DNA from: Pseudomonas sp. Au-Pse12 | GTDB taxonomy: Bacteria > Pseudomonadota > Gammaproteobacteria > Pseudomonadales > Pseudomonadaceae | Direction: 5' to 3' | DNA: 64,000 nucleotides | Assembly: GCF_021341665.1 (NCBI RefSeq) | Contig: NZ_JAJTTH010000004.1 | Coordinates: 434,001 to 498,000 of the forward strand | Shown: in pieces, positions 21,747 through 30,475 of the stretch | Numbering within the stretch: the first letter of the stretch is position 1 | Layout of the letters: the number at the start of each line of letters is the position of its first letter | Notes under the pieces: generated by a model | Seen by the model: the letters and a program-made list of their open reading frames with translations, nothing else | Told to the model about the DNA's origin: nothing | Database searches by the model: none | Program-made: the position numbers and the translations under genes

Positions 21747-22532
21747 TCAAAGGTCGGCCGGCAGCGGCTCCTTGAGCCACTGCTGGGCGTTTTTCTCCAG
21801 GGCGCCGTCGGCCTTGGCGGCAGTGAGGATCTGGTTGATCTTGTCCAGCAGCTCCGGCTGGTTCTTGTTCACCCCGACGTAGACCGGCGAGTCCTTGAGC
21901 TTGATCTTCATCACCGGGATGCGTTTCGGGTTGCGCTGGCTGATGGCGACCATCACCACGTTGCCGCTGGCGATCAGGTCGACCTGGCCGGCGAGGTAGG
22001 CGGCGATGGTCGAGTTGTTGTCCTCGAAGCGCTTGATGGTCGCGCCCTGGGGCGCCACGGCGGTCAGTTCGATGTCTTCGATGGCGCCGCGGGTCACGCT
22101 GATGGTCTTGCCCTTGAGCGCGTCGAGGTTGGCGATGGCGGCTTCGGGCGGGCCGAACACCGCGAGGTAGAAGGGCGCGTAGGCCTTCGAGAAGTCGATG
22201 ACTTTCTCCCGCTCGGGGTTCTTGCCGAGGCTGGAAATCACCAGGTCGACCTTGCCGGTGGTGAGGAACGGGATGCGGTTGGTGCTGTTCACCGGGGTCA
22301 GCTCCAGCTTGACCTTGAGCTGTTCGGCCAGCAGGCGTGCGGTGTCGATGTCCAGGCCGCGGGGTTGCATGTCCGGGCCTATCGAGCCGAACGGCGGGAA
22401 GTCCTGGGGCACGGCGACCTTGAGGGTGCCGCGGGCCAGTACGTCATCCAGGGCGTTGGCCTGGGCTGGTGCCTGGCTCAGCATCAGGCTGGCAAACAGG
22501 GTGCAGAGCAGGGCGCTGAAGCGTGTGGGCAT
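21747..22532 (-). CDS. Polar amino-acid ABC transporter, periplasmic binding protein
   Basis: The 261-residue product has a signal peptide (MPTRFSALLCTLFASLMLSQ) ending near AQA-NA and an SBP family 3 domain: GTLKVAVPQDFPPFG, RGLDIDTARLLAEQL, PFLTTGKVDLVISSLGKNPER, and the LKGKTISVTRGAIED hinge. The NPERE/FSKAYAPFY region is shared by amino-acid binders. It is the first gene of the importer operon and faces the GntR regulator across a 255-base gap. Confidence 0.93.
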   Translation of the reverse strand: MPTRFSALLCTLFASLMLSQAPAQANALDDVLARGTLKVAVPQDFPPFGSIGPDMQPRGLDIDTARLLAEQLKVKLELTPVNSTNRIPFLTTGKVDLVISSLGKNPEREKVIDFSKAYAPFYLAVFGPPEAAIANLDALKGKTISVTRGAIEDIELTAVAPQGATIKRFEDNNSTIAAYLAGQVDLIASGNVVMVAISQRNPKRIPVMKIKLKDSPVYVGVNKNQPELLDKINQILTAAKADGALEKNAQQWLKEPLPADL

Positions 22533-22639
22533 GGCGATTCTCCGGAAGCATCAGGAAGTGATTTCTGCGTGGCGACAGAGCACGGGTCGTGCCAATCAGC
22601 TGGAAAAGCCCGGTGAAGGTGGGTTTTGCTGGGTTGCAT

Positions 22640-22661
22640 TGGTCTTACTGGTCTGAACAGT
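22640..22661. promoter_or_regulatory. Possible GntR-type operator between importer and regulator
   Basis: TGGTCT occurs twice, nine bases apart (22640-22645 and 22649-22654). It is followed by an inverted pair actg/cagt. TGGT-type half-sites are used by FadR-group regulators. This is a weak candidate. Confidence 0.25.
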
Positions 22662-22787
22662 TGCCGCTTTTCTTGCACCTGGATCGGGCATCGGGGCGGG
22701 TTGCCGAACCCTGCTGGGGCACGACTTGCCGGGTTCGGCGAATAGCTTTACAAGGGAGCTTTTCTAGCCCGGGCCAGCCTCAAGTTC

Positions 22788-23486
22788 ATGAACTCCATCA
22801 GCCGTGCGGTACCCGAAGTGGCGGTGCAAGCCATTCGCCAACTGATCACCGAGCGCGGCTTCGGCCCGGGCGATGCACTGCCTTCGCAACGAGATCTGGC
22901 GTTGCAACTGGGGGTCAGTCGGGCCTCGCTGCGCGAGGCGCTGTCATCCCTGAGCGCCCTGGGGCTGATCAGTGTGCAGCCAGGCAAGGGCGTGTTTGTC
23001 CAGGAAGTGGCGCCGGTTGCCAGCGGGCTGGACTGGCCATTCGCTGCCCAGGCCTCGCCTGTGGATATCTTTCAATTGCGCTATGCCCTGGAAGGTTTCG
23101 CGGCGGGGCTGGCGGCGGTCACCCTGACCGCCGATGAGCTGGATGCCCTGGAGGACAATGTCGATGCCATGCGCCAGGAGTTGCTGGCGAGGGATTTCGA
23201 GGCGGCGGCCCGGCTGGATTTCGAATTCCACCACAAGCTGCTCCTGGCCTGCGGCAACCAGGCGATGCTGAGCGTTCTCAGCACCAGCGCGCAGATCTTC
23301 CTGGAAAGCCAGAAGCTACCGTTCATCCGGCCCGAGCGGGCCATGGAAACCTGGCAGGAGCACCGCAAGATCCTCCGCGGCCTGGCCCGGCGGGCTTCGG
23401 CGGCGGCACAGAAGGCCATGCAGGAACACGTACGCAACGCGGCCCTGCGCACCGGAATTGCCTTCGTGACCCCCTTGTCTTCCTGA
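22788..23486 (+). CDS. FadR/GntR family transcriptional regulator
   Basis: The 232-residue product has an N-terminal winged helix (ALPSQRDLALQLGVSRASLR; VQPGKGVFV) and an all-helical FCD ligand domain with metal-binding Asp/His positions in DFEFHHKLLLACGN and EHVRNAAL. It is divergent from the amino-acid importer, so local control of that operon is likely, probably through a small acid or amino acid. The ligand is not known. Confidence 0.9.
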   Translation: MNSISRAVPEVAVQAIRQLITERGFGPGDALPSQRDLALQLGVSRASLREALSSLSALGLISVQPGKGVFVQEVAPVASGLDWPFAAQASPVDIFQLRYALEGFAAGLAAVTLTADELDALEDNVDAMRQELLARDFEAAARLDFEFHHKLLLACGNQAMLSVLSTSAQIFLESQKLPFIRPERAMETWQEHRKILRGLARRASAAAQKAMQEHVRNAALRTGIAFVTPLSS

Positions 23487-23606
23487 GCTGAGCTATACCC
23501 AAACTCATGGGGCACCATAGTGAGAGTCAATCATCTCCGGCTTCCTGAACGCAGGAAGGGCAGATATGATGGGCCACGTTTTTTTGCTTACAACCTGGAG
23601 AATTCC

Positions 23607-23936
23607 ATGAGCAGCGATCTTATCAAACACGTCAGCGACGCCAGCTTCGAGACCGACGTACTCAAAGCCGAAGGCGCTGTACTGGTCGACTACTGGGCTG
23701 AGTGGTGCGGCCCATGCAAGATGATCGCTCCGGTTCTGGACGAAATTGCTGAAACCTACAAAGGCAAACTGACCGTTGCCAAGCTGAACATCGACGAAAA
23801 CCAGGAAACCCCGGCCAAGCACGGCGTGCGTGGTATCCCGACCCTGATGCTGTTCAAGAACGGCAACGTCGAAGCCACCAAGGTCGGCGCGCTGTCGAAG
23901 TCGCAATTGGCCGCTTTCCTCGACGCCAACATCTAA
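23607..23936 (+). CDS. trxA: Thioredoxin 1
   Basis: The 109-residue protein carries the active site [10 protein letters not shown] (Cys34, Cys37) and the cis-Pro loop [11 protein letters not shown]. It is the general dithiol reductant of the cytosol. A GTG 87 bases upstream would add an unrelated leader, so the ATG after CTGGAGAATTCC was taken. trxA followed by rho is conserved in Pseudomonas. A strong terminator separates the two. Confidence 0.97.
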   Translation: MSSDLIKHVSDASFETDVLKAEGAVLVDYWAEWCGPCKMIAPVLDEIAETYKGKLTVAKLNIDENQETPAKHGVRGIPTLMLFKNGNVEATKVGALSKSQLAAFLDANI

Positions 23937-23960
23937 GCGTCGATTTCAGTGCCCTGGAAA

Positions 23961-23985
23961 AGCCCCGCAAAATGCGGGGCTTTTT
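23961..23985 (+). terminator. Terminator of trxA
   Basis: A nine-base stem (agccccgca / tgcggggct) with loop aaa is followed by five T. Confidence 0.93.
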
Positions 23986-24182
23986 CGTAATTGAGGGCTA
24001 GACGCTCCGAAACTCAGGTGTTACATTCGGCCCCGCACTGGTTTCTCCATTGCCCCCTGCAAGCCGTCGCCGACGCTCTCCTTTTCGAATAAGTACGCGA
24101 TCCTGTCGCCTTCTCTGCGGCGCGGCCTCATTAAGCCAAAAGCTTAATTTCCCCCCTCTATAAATGATTACGTCATTCCTAT

Positions 24183-25442
24183 ATGAATCTGACTGAACTC
24201 AAGCAAAAGCCGATTACCGAACTGCTCGAATTGGCCGAACAGATGGGCATAGAAAATATGGCCCGTTCGCGCAAGCAGGACGTGATTTTCTCCCTGCTGA
24301 AAAAGCACGCGAAAAGCGGTGAGGAAATCTCCGGTGATGGCGTGCTGGAGATCCTCCAGGACGGCTTCGGCTTCCTCCGTTCCTCCGACGCCTCCTACCT
24401 GGCCGGCCCGGACGATATCTACGTCTCGCCAAGCCAGATCCGTCGCTTCAACTTGCGCACCGGTGACACCATCGTTGGCAAGATCCGCCCTCCCAAGGAA
24501 GGCGAGCGTTACTTCGCGCTGCTCAAGGTCGATACCATCAACTACGACCGCCCCGAGAACGCCAAGAACAAGATTTTGTTCGAAAACCTGACGCCGCTGT
24601 TCCCGACCGTGCGCATGAAGATGGAAGCCGGCAACGGTTCCACCGAAGACCTGACCGGTCGTGTCATCGACCTGTGCGCGCCGATCGGCAAAGGCCAGCG
24701 TGGCCTGATCGTTGCTCCGCCGAAGGCGGGCAAGACCATCATGCTGCAGAACATCGCGTCGAACATCACCCGTAACAACCCCGAAGTTCATCTGATCGTG
24801 CTGTTGATCGACGAGCGTCCGGAAGAAGTGACCGAGATGCAGCGCACCGTGCGCGGCGAAGTGGTTGCCTCCACCTTCGACGAGCCGCCAACCCGCCACG
24901 TGCAAGTGGCCGAGATGGTGATCGAGAAGGCCAAGCGCCTGGTTGAACACAAGAAGGACGTGGTGATTCTGCTGGACTCCATCACCCGTCTGGCTCGTGC
25001 CTACAACACCGTGATCCCAAGCTCCGGCAAGGTCCTGACCGGTGGTGTCGATGCCCACGCCCTGGAGAAGCCAAAGCGTTTCTTCGGCGCTGCGCGCAAC
25101 ATCGAAGAAGGCGGCTCGCTGACCATCATCGCCACCGCGCTGGTTGAAACCGGCTCGAAGATGGACGAAGTGATCTACGAAGAGTTCAAGGGTACCGGCA
25201 ACATGGAACTGCCCCTGGACCGCAAGATCGCTGAAAAGCGCGTCTTCCCGGCCATCAACATCAACCGCTCCGGCACCCGCCGCGAAGAGTTGCTGACGGC
25301 CGACGACGAGCTGCAGCGCATGTGGATCCTGCGCAAGCTCCTGCATCCCATGGATGAAGTCGCTGCCATCGAGTTCCTGGTCGACAAGCTGAAACAGACC
25401 AAGACCAACGATGAGTTCTTCCTGTCGATGAAACGCAAGTAA
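24183..25442 (+). CDS. rho: Transcription termination factor Rho
   Basis: The 419-residue RNA helicase has an N-terminal helical domain, the RNA-binding cold-shock-like domain ([34 protein letters not shown]), the P-loop PPKAGKTIM, Walker [18 protein letters not shown] and the Q/R-loop [19 protein letters not shown]. The length is normal. A 197-base leader follows the trxA terminator; E. coli rho is autoregulated in its leader, but nothing decisive is seen here. Confidence 0.98.
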   Translation: MNLTELKQKPITELLELAEQMGIENMARSRKQDVIFSLLKKHAKSGEEISGDGVLEILQDGFGFLRSSDASYLAGPDDIYVSPSQIRRFNLRTGDTIVGKIRPPKEGERYFALLKVDTINYDRPENAKNKILFENLTPLFPTVRMKMEAGNGSTEDLTGRVIDLCAPIGKGQRGLIVAPPKAGKTIMLQNIASNITRNNPEVHLIVLLIDERPEEVTEMQRTVRGEVVASTFDEPPTRHVQVAEMVIEKAKRLVEHKKDVVILLDSITRLARAYNTVIPSSGKVLTGGVDAHALEKPKRFFGAARNIEEGGSLTIIATALVETGSKMDEVIYEEFKGTGNMELPLDRKIAEKRVFPAININRSGTRREELLTADDELQRMWILRKLLHPMDEVAAIEFLVDKLKQTKTNDEFFLSMKRK

Positions 25443-25461
25443 ATCGATCAGGCCAGCAAGA

Positions 25462-25483
25462 GCCGGGGAAACCCGGCTTTTTG
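25462..25483 (+). terminator. Terminator of rho
   Basis: A seven-base stem (agccggg / cccggct) with loop gaaa is followed by five T. Confidence 0.9.
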
Positions 25484-25567
25484 CTATCTGACATTCTCTA
25501 TTCTGAACCTGTGGGTTCGGCGCTAAACTGCCTGCCCCGAATGCCACGGCGAAAACGAGGCTCACGC

Positions 25568-27034
25568 ATGCAGTATCGCGACTTGCGCGACTTTATCAGC
25601 GGCCTGGAACAGCGCTCGGAACTCAAGCGCATCCAGGTTCCGGTGTCCCCAGTGCTGGAAATGACCGAGGTCTGCGATCGCACCTTGCGTGCCAAAGGCC
25701 CGGCCCTGCTGTTTGAAAACCCCACCGGTTATGACATCCCCGTGCTCGGCAACCTGTTCGGCACCCCCGAGCGCGTGGCCCTGGGCATGGGCGCCGAAGC
25801 CGTCAGCGAACTGCGCGAAATCGGCAAGCTGCTGGCCTTCCTCAAGGAGCCGGAGCCGCCCAAGGGCTTGAAGGATGCCTGGTCCAAGCTGCCGATCTTC
25901 CGCAAGATCATTTCCATGGCGCCCAAGGTGGTCAAGGACGCGGTGTGCCAGGAAGTGGTGATTGAAGGCGACGATGTCGACCTCGGCATGCTGCCGGTGC
26001 AGACCTGCTGGCCCGGCGACGTCGGCCCGCTGATCACGTGGGGCCTGACGGTGACCAAGGGCCCGAACAAGGACCGGCAGAACCTGGGGATCTATCGCCA
26101 GCAGGTGATCGGTCGCAACAAGGTGATCATGCGCTGGTTGAGCCATCGCGGCGGCGCGCTGGATTACCGTGAGTGGTGCGAGAAGCACCCAGGCCAGCCG
26201 TTCCCGGTATCGGTGGCCCTGGGAGCCGACCCGGCGACCATTCTCGGTGCCGTGACCCCGGTGCCGGACAGCCTTTCCGAATACGCCTTCGCTGGCCTGC
26301 TGCGCGGCAACCGCACCGAGCTGGTGAAGTGCCGCGGCAACGACCTGCAAGTTCCGGCCACTGCCGAAATCATCCTTGAAGGGGTGATCCATCCCGGCGA
26401 GATGGCCGATGAAGGCCCCTATGGCGACCACACGGGTTACTACAACGAGGTCGACAGCTTCCCGGTGTTCACCGTGGAGCGCATCACCCACCGCATCAAG
26501 CCGATCTACCACAGCACCTACACCGGCCGGCCGCCGGATGAGCCGGCGATCCTCGGCGTGGCGCTGAACGAAGTGTTCGTGCCGATCCTGCAGAAGCAGT
26601 TCCCGGAAATCACCGACTTCTACCTGCCGCCCGAAGGCTGCTCCTACCGCATGGCGGTGGTGACCATGAAGAAGCAGTACCCGGGCCACGCCAAGCGCGT
26701 GATGCTGGGTGTCTGGTCGTTTTTGCGACAGTTCATGTACACCAAGTTCGTTATCGTCACCGACGACGATATCAATGCCCGGGACTGGAACGACGTGATC
26801 TGGGCGATCACCACGCGCATGGACCCCAAGCGCGACACGGTGATGATCGACAACACCCCGATCGACTACCTCGACTTCGCCTCGCCGGTCTCCGGCCTGG
26901 GCTCGAAGATGGGGCTCGACGCTACTCACAAATGGCCTGGAGAAACCACCCGAGAGTGGGGCCGGGTCATCGTCAAGGATGAGGCGGTCACCCGCCGGAT
27001 CGATGCCATCTGGAATCAGTTAGGAATAGATTGA
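25568..27034 (+). CDS. ubiD: UbiD, 4-hydroxy-3-polyprenylbenzoate decarboxylase
   Basis: The 488-residue enzyme decarboxylates the ubiquinone precursor using prenylated FMN made by UbiX. Family motifs are [14 protein letters not shown], the [15 protein letters not shown] segment [31 protein letters not shown], and the late DIDARDW-type metal region (here [12 protein letters not shown]). The start giving MQYRDL was chosen over 29 extra residues upstream. The stop overlaps the next start (TGATG), coupling it to a flavin/ferredoxin reductase. Confidence 0.96.
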   Translation: MQYRDLRDFISGLEQRSELKRIQVPVSPVLEMTEVCDRTLRAKGPALLFENPTGYDIPVLGNLFGTPERVALGMGAEAVSELREIGKLLAFLKEPEPPKGLKDAWSKLPIFRKIISMAPKVVKDAVCQEVVIEGDDVDLGMLPVQTCWPGDVGPLITWGLTVTKGPNKDRQNLGIYRQQVIGRNKVIMRWLSHRGGALDYREWCEKHPGQPFPVSVALGADPATILGAVTPVPDSLSEYAFAGLLRGNRTELVKCRGNDLQVPATAEIILEGVIHPGEMADEGPYGDHTGYYNEVDSFPVFTVERITHRIKPIYHSTYTGRPPDEPAILGVALNEVFVPILQKQFPEITDFYLPPEGCSYRMAVVTMKKQYPGHAKRVMLGVWSFLRQFMYTKFVIVTDDDINARDWNDVIWAITTRMDPKRDTVMIDNTPIDYLDFASPVSGLGSKMGLDATHKWPGETTREWGRVIVKDEAVTRRIDAIWNQLGID

Positions 27035-28002
27035 TGCGTGTAACCTTGCAGCCCTCCGGAGCGGTGCTTGAGACACTGCCCGGCGAGCGGATTCTCGATG
27101 CGGCGCGGCGCCTGGGCTATGAATGCCCGCAGAGCTGCCGCAACGGCAACTGTCATGTGTGTGCGGCGCTGCTGGTGGAGGGCAGCGTGCAGCAAGCCGG
27201 CGATGTGCGTGACCACGGCGAGTTCTACACTTGCATTGCAGAGCCGCTGGAAGACTGCATCGTGCTGTGGGATGGCGTCCTTGCGCTGGGAGAACTGCCA
27301 GTGCGCAGCCTGTCGTGTCAGGTCATTGAGTGTGTGGAAGTCGGTGGCGATGTGTGGCGGGTCTGGCTGCGCGCGCCCGCTGGCAAGCCGCCGCGCTACC
27401 ACGCCGGCCAGTACCTGATGCTGGAGCGCGAGAATGGCGAGAAATCGGCCTTTTCCCTGGCTTCGGCGCCCCACTGCGGCCGCGATATGGAGCTGCATGT
27501 GCTGGTGCGTGAGACCAGTGCGCAAAGCCTCATGGAGCAGTTGCAGCGCAATCGTATCGTGCGTGTCGAGTTGCCTTTCGGTGATACCCACCTGGCGGAG
27601 TTGCCCGACGGGCCACTGGTCTTGATCGCCGCCGGGACTGGCATGGCGCAGATGCATAGCCTGATCGAACATTGTCGAGCCACGGGCTTCAAGCATCCGG
27701 TACACCTGTATTGGGGCGTGCGCCGGCCGGAAGATTTCTACCGGATCGAAGAGTGGGACGAGTGGCAGCAACTGCCCAATCTCTATCTGCACAAAGTGGT
27801 CAGCGACCTGTGTGGCTGGGAGGGACGCTGCGGCTTGCTGCATGAAGCGGTCTGCGAGGACATCACCGATCTGTCGGCGGTGCACGTCTATGGCAGTGGT
27901 TCGCCAGCGATGATCTACGCCACCCTGGACGCGCTGGTGAATGCCGGGATGGATGCCCATCAGATGCGCGCCGACGTGTTTGCCTACGCCCCGCGACCTT
28001 GA
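27034..28002 (+). CDS. Ferredoxin-flavin reductase (Fre-like with N-terminal 2Fe-2S domain)
   Basis: The 322-residue protein joins a plant-type [2Fe-2S] ferredoxin domain (CRNGNCHVC, and a later Cys in EFYTCIAEP) to an FAD/NAD(P)H reductase domain (FSLASAP; PLVLIAAGTGMAQMHSL; YGSGSPAMIYATLDAL). The layout is that of CDP-6-deoxyhexose and oxygenase reductases. It is coupled to ubiD. In E. coli the flavin reductase gene fre lies directly after ubiD, so a related job is plausible. A TTG three bases upstream is a less likely start. Confidence 0.88.
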   Translation: MRVTLQPSGAVLETLPGERILDAARRLGYECPQSCRNGNCHVCAALLVEGSVQQAGDVRDHGEFYTCIAEPLEDCIVLWDGVLALGELPVRSLSCQVIECVEVGGDVWRVWLRAPAGKPPRYHAGQYLMLERENGEKSAFSLASAPHCGRDMELHVLVRETSAQSLMEQLQRNRIVRVELPFGDTHLAELPDGPLVLIAAGTGMAQMHSLIEHCRATGFKHPVHLYWGVRRPEDFYRIEEWDEWQQLPNLYLHKVVSDLCGWEGRCGLLHEAVCEDITDLSAVHVYGSGSPAMIYATLDALVNAGMDAHQMRADVFAYAPRP

Positions 28003-28027
28003 CTGCATTGGCCCCGAGCCCCGCGTT

Positions 28028-28040
28028 ATAACTTCGTATA
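28028..28040 (+). other. Chance match to one loxP arm
   Basis: The 13 bases ATAACTTCGTATA equal one arm of the phage P1 loxP site. The inverted second arm and the 8-base spacer are missing, so it cannot be a functional site. Confidence 0.3.
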
Positions 28041-28100
28041 TAGCCCATCGGTATTTAGCTAATTGAATAAATATCGGTAGGTTATATATAAGCCTTTAAC

Positions 28101-28129
28101 TTAAGTGGCCACTGCTTAGTGGCACTTAA
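28101..28129. promoter_or_regulatory. Hairpin in the AT-rich gap before the ChaC-like gene
   Basis: ttaagtggccac and gtggcacttaa form an 11-pair stem with one bulged G and a six-base loop. The surrounding gap (28003-28217) is visibly AT-richer than its neighbours and contains repeats of atcggta. Confidence 0.45.
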
Positions 28130-28217
28130 CTTGCCTTGAAACTTATGTGTCTTGTAGTTACTGCCAAGCGTTCTATTAAGTAACTTCTAATACGCGGGGA
28201 GCCGAACGCTATTCGCC

Positions 28218-28868
28218 ATGACAGCCCTTGAATCCAGTTATCTGAATCTGGCTTACCCTCCGCGGCTCGATCTGGGGCCGCAGCTGACCCACGAACAACT
28301 TCGCAGCTCCATGCAATCCACCATGGCCCGGCACAAGGGCGGGCCGGTGTGGCTGTTCGCTTACGGTTCACTGATCTGGCGCCCGGAATGTTCGGCGGTC
28401 GAGCGCATGCGCGGCAGGGTGCATGGTTATCATCGCGGCCTGTACCTGTGGTCCCACGAGCATCGCGGCACGCCGGAACTGCCGGGCCTGGTGTTCGGCC
28501 TGGATCGTGGCGGCTCCTGCAGCGGCTTCGCCTATCGGTTGCCGGAAGAGCAACTGGACGCTTCGCTGTACGCCCTGTGGCAGCGTGAAATGCCTTATCC
28601 CTCCTATCGTCCGCACTGGCTCAACTGCCGTCTTGAGGATGGCAGCCAGGTCCAGGCGCTGGGTTTTGTGCTGGAGCGGCACCTGCCCAGCTATGCCGGC
28701 AATCTGCCGGATCATGTGCTCAGCCAGGTGTTTGAAAGTGCGTGCGGGCGTTATGGCACCACCCGCGATTACGTCGAGCAGACGGTCCAGGCCCTGCGCA
28801 ACCACGCCATGCCGGACCGTAACCTGGAAGCGCGGCTCAAGCGCTGCAAGGGGGCTGTTGCCCATTGA
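28218..28868 (+). CDS. ChaC-like gamma-glutamylcyclotransferase
   Basis: The 216-residue protein has the YGSLIW substrate loop (WLFAYGSLIWRPECS), RVHGYHRGLYLWS and the GFAYRLPEE segment of the ChaC family. The likely reaction is release of 5-oxoproline from gamma-glutamyl peptides such as glutathione. A conserved acidic residue is expected in the FAYRLPEEQ region. An N-terminal extension of about 40 residues precedes the domain. It is a single gene after an AT-rich gap. Confidence 0.85.
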   Translation: MTALESSYLNLAYPPRLDLGPQLTHEQLRSSMQSTMARHKGGPVWLFAYGSLIWRPECSAVERMRGRVHGYHRGLYLWSHEHRGTPELPGLVFGLDRGGSCSGFAYRLPEEQLDASLYALWQREMPYPSYRPHWLNCRLEDGSQVQALGFVLERHLPSYAGNLPDHVLSQVFESACGRYGTTRDYVEQTVQALRNHAMPDRNLEARLKRCKGAVAH

Positions 28869-28884
28869 AGCTCTGTAGCCGCGC

Positions 28885-29862
28885 TTAGCGCACCTGCACC
28901 ACAACCTTGCCCACCGCCTTGCGCTGACCAAGGTCATCAATGGCTCGGGCGGCTTCGGTCAGCGGGTAGACCTGAGACACCAGCGGCTTGAGCTTGCCCG
29001 CGGCGAACCAGCCAAACAGCTGCTGGAAGTTCTCCGCATTGTCCTGAGGCTGACGCTGAGCGAAGGAGCCCCAGAACACCCCCACCACGGACGCTCCCTT
29101 GAGCAGGGCCAGGTTCACCGGCAGCTCGGGAATGCGCCCGCTGGCAAAACCCACCACCAGCAGGCGGCCGTTCCAGGCGATGGAGCGGATCGCCTGGTCG
29201 AACAGGTCGCCGCCCACCGGGTCGTAGATCACGTCTGCACCGTTGCCGTCGGTCAGGCGCTTGATCTCGTCCTTCAGGTTGCTTTCGCTGTAGTTGATCA
29301 GCTCATCGGCACCGGCGGCCTTGGCCACGGCGAGCTTTTGCGCGCTGCTGGCGGCGGCGATCACCCGGGCGCCCATGGCCTTGCCGATTTCCACCGCGGC
29401 CAGCCCGACCCCGCCCGAGGCGCCGAGCACCAGCAGGGTTTCACCGGGCTGCAGGTTGCCGCGCTGCTTGAGGGCGTGCATCGAGGTGCCGTAGGTCATG
29501 CTGAAAGCGGCGGCGGTGTTGAAGTCCATGGCGGCGGGAATCGGCAGCACGTTGTAGCCCGGCACCGCCACCTGTTCGGCAAAGCTGCCCCAGCCGGTCA
29601 GGGCCATGACCCGGTCACCCACCTTGAGATGGCTGACTTTCTCGCCCACCGCGCTGACGACCCCGGCCGCTTCGCCGCCCGGGGAGAAGGGGAAGGGAGG
29701 CTTGAACTGGTATTTGCCCTCGATGATCAGGGTGTCCGGAAAGTTGACCCCAGCGGCATGCACGTCCAGCAGGATCTCGTTCTTCTTCGGCACGGGGCTC
29801 GCGACCTCTTCCAGCACCAGCGTTTCGGCGGGGCCGAAGGCTTTGCACAGCACGGCTTTCAT
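28885..29862 (-). CDS. NADPH:quinone oxidoreductase family protein (zinc-free MDR)
   Basis: The 325-residue enzyme is of the medium-chain reductase fold without zinc Cys. It opens MKAVLCKAFGPAETL, has GVNFPDTLIIEGKYQFKP-type catalytic domain sequence and the NADPH loop VLGASGGVGLAAVEI. Members reduce quinones or enones. The substrate is unknown. It converges on the ChaC-like gene. Confidence 0.9.
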   Translation of the reverse strand: MKAVLCKAFGPAETLVLEEVASPVPKKNEILLDVHAAGVNFPDTLIIEGKYQFKPPFPFSPGGEAAGVVSAVGEKVSHLKVGDRVMALTGWGSFAEQVAVPGYNVLPIPAAMDFNTAAAFSMTYGTSMHALKQRGNLQPGETLLVLGASGGVGLAAVEIGKAMGARVIAAASSAQKLAVAKAAGADELINYSESNLKDEIKRLTDGNGADVIYDPVGGDLFDQAIRSIAWNGRLLVVGFASGRIPELPVNLALLKGASVVGVFWGSFAQRQPQDNAENFQQLFGWFAAGKLKPLVSQVYPLTEAARAIDDLGQRKAVGKVVVQVR

Positions 29863-30020
29863 CAGGGCTATTCCTTTGGGGTTGGTGGCCGATAAGTGTA
29901 GGAGCGTGAATCAGGCGGTCAACGAGCATGCCCGGTCCTGATAAGCAGCCATAAGCTTGTGCTTGGGCTCAGGCGGGCGGGCCTTTATGCTAGGCCGCAA
30001 ACCGGATTAAGGAGCGAATT

Positions 30021-30428
30021 GTGAAAGCGTGGATCATGTTGCTGCTGGCCCTCTCCCTGCCGATGGCAGCGATGGCCGAAGAGGCCAAAGAAGGCGAAGC
30101 ACCGAAAGTCAGCTACATCAGCCTGAGCCCGCCATTCGTGGGCAACTACGGCCTGGATGGCGGCCCGAAACTCAAGGTCTACAAGGCCGACGTGGCCCTG
30201 CGGGTGACCGGCGATGCCTCGGCCCAGGCGGTCAAGGCCAACGAGCCTCTGATCCGCAACCAGCTGGTGGCGCTTTTCGCCCAGCAGACCGCCGATACCA
30301 TGAACAACGTCGAGGCCAAGGAGAAGCTGCGCCAGGAAGCCCTCAAGCAGGTGCAGCAAGTGATGAGCGACGAAACCGGCAAGCCGGTGGTGGAAGACCT
30401 GCTGTTCAACAACCTGATCATCCAATAG
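30021..30428 (+). CDS. FliL-like periplasmic protein
   Basis: The 135-residue product has a signal peptide (MKAWIMLLLALSLPMAAMAEE) and a domain resembling the periplasmic part of FliL: YISLSPPFVGNY, LKVYKADVALRVTG, and the VVEDLLFNNLIIQ C-terminus. Unlike flagellar FliL it seems to be fully secreted rather than membrane-anchored, and no flagellar genes are near. The start is GTG after AAGGAGCG. Homologues of this orphan gene occur at this place in other pseudomonads. Confidence 0.8.
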   Translation: MKAWIMLLLALSLPMAAMAEEAKEGEAPKVSYISLSPPFVGNYGLDGGPKLKVYKADVALRVTGDASAQAVKANEPLIRNQLVALFAQQTADTMNNVEAKEKLRQEALKQVQQVMSDETGKPVVEDLLFNNLIIQ

Positions 30429-30439
30429 GCCTGCCCGCT

Positions 30440-30465
30440 GTAGGAACCGGCTTGCCGGTTCCTAC
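30440..30465. repeat. REP-like hairpin
   Basis: gtaggaaccgg (30440-30450) and ccggttcctac (30455-30465) form a perfect 11-base stem with loop cttg. It lies between convergent genes, where it may also help end transcription. Confidence 0.7.
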
Positions 30466-30475
30466 AAGGTGCGGG

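Noticed and set aside
28028..28040. loxP-like recombination site
   Set aside because: Only one 13-base arm is present; the second arm and spacer are absent and no recombinase gene is near.
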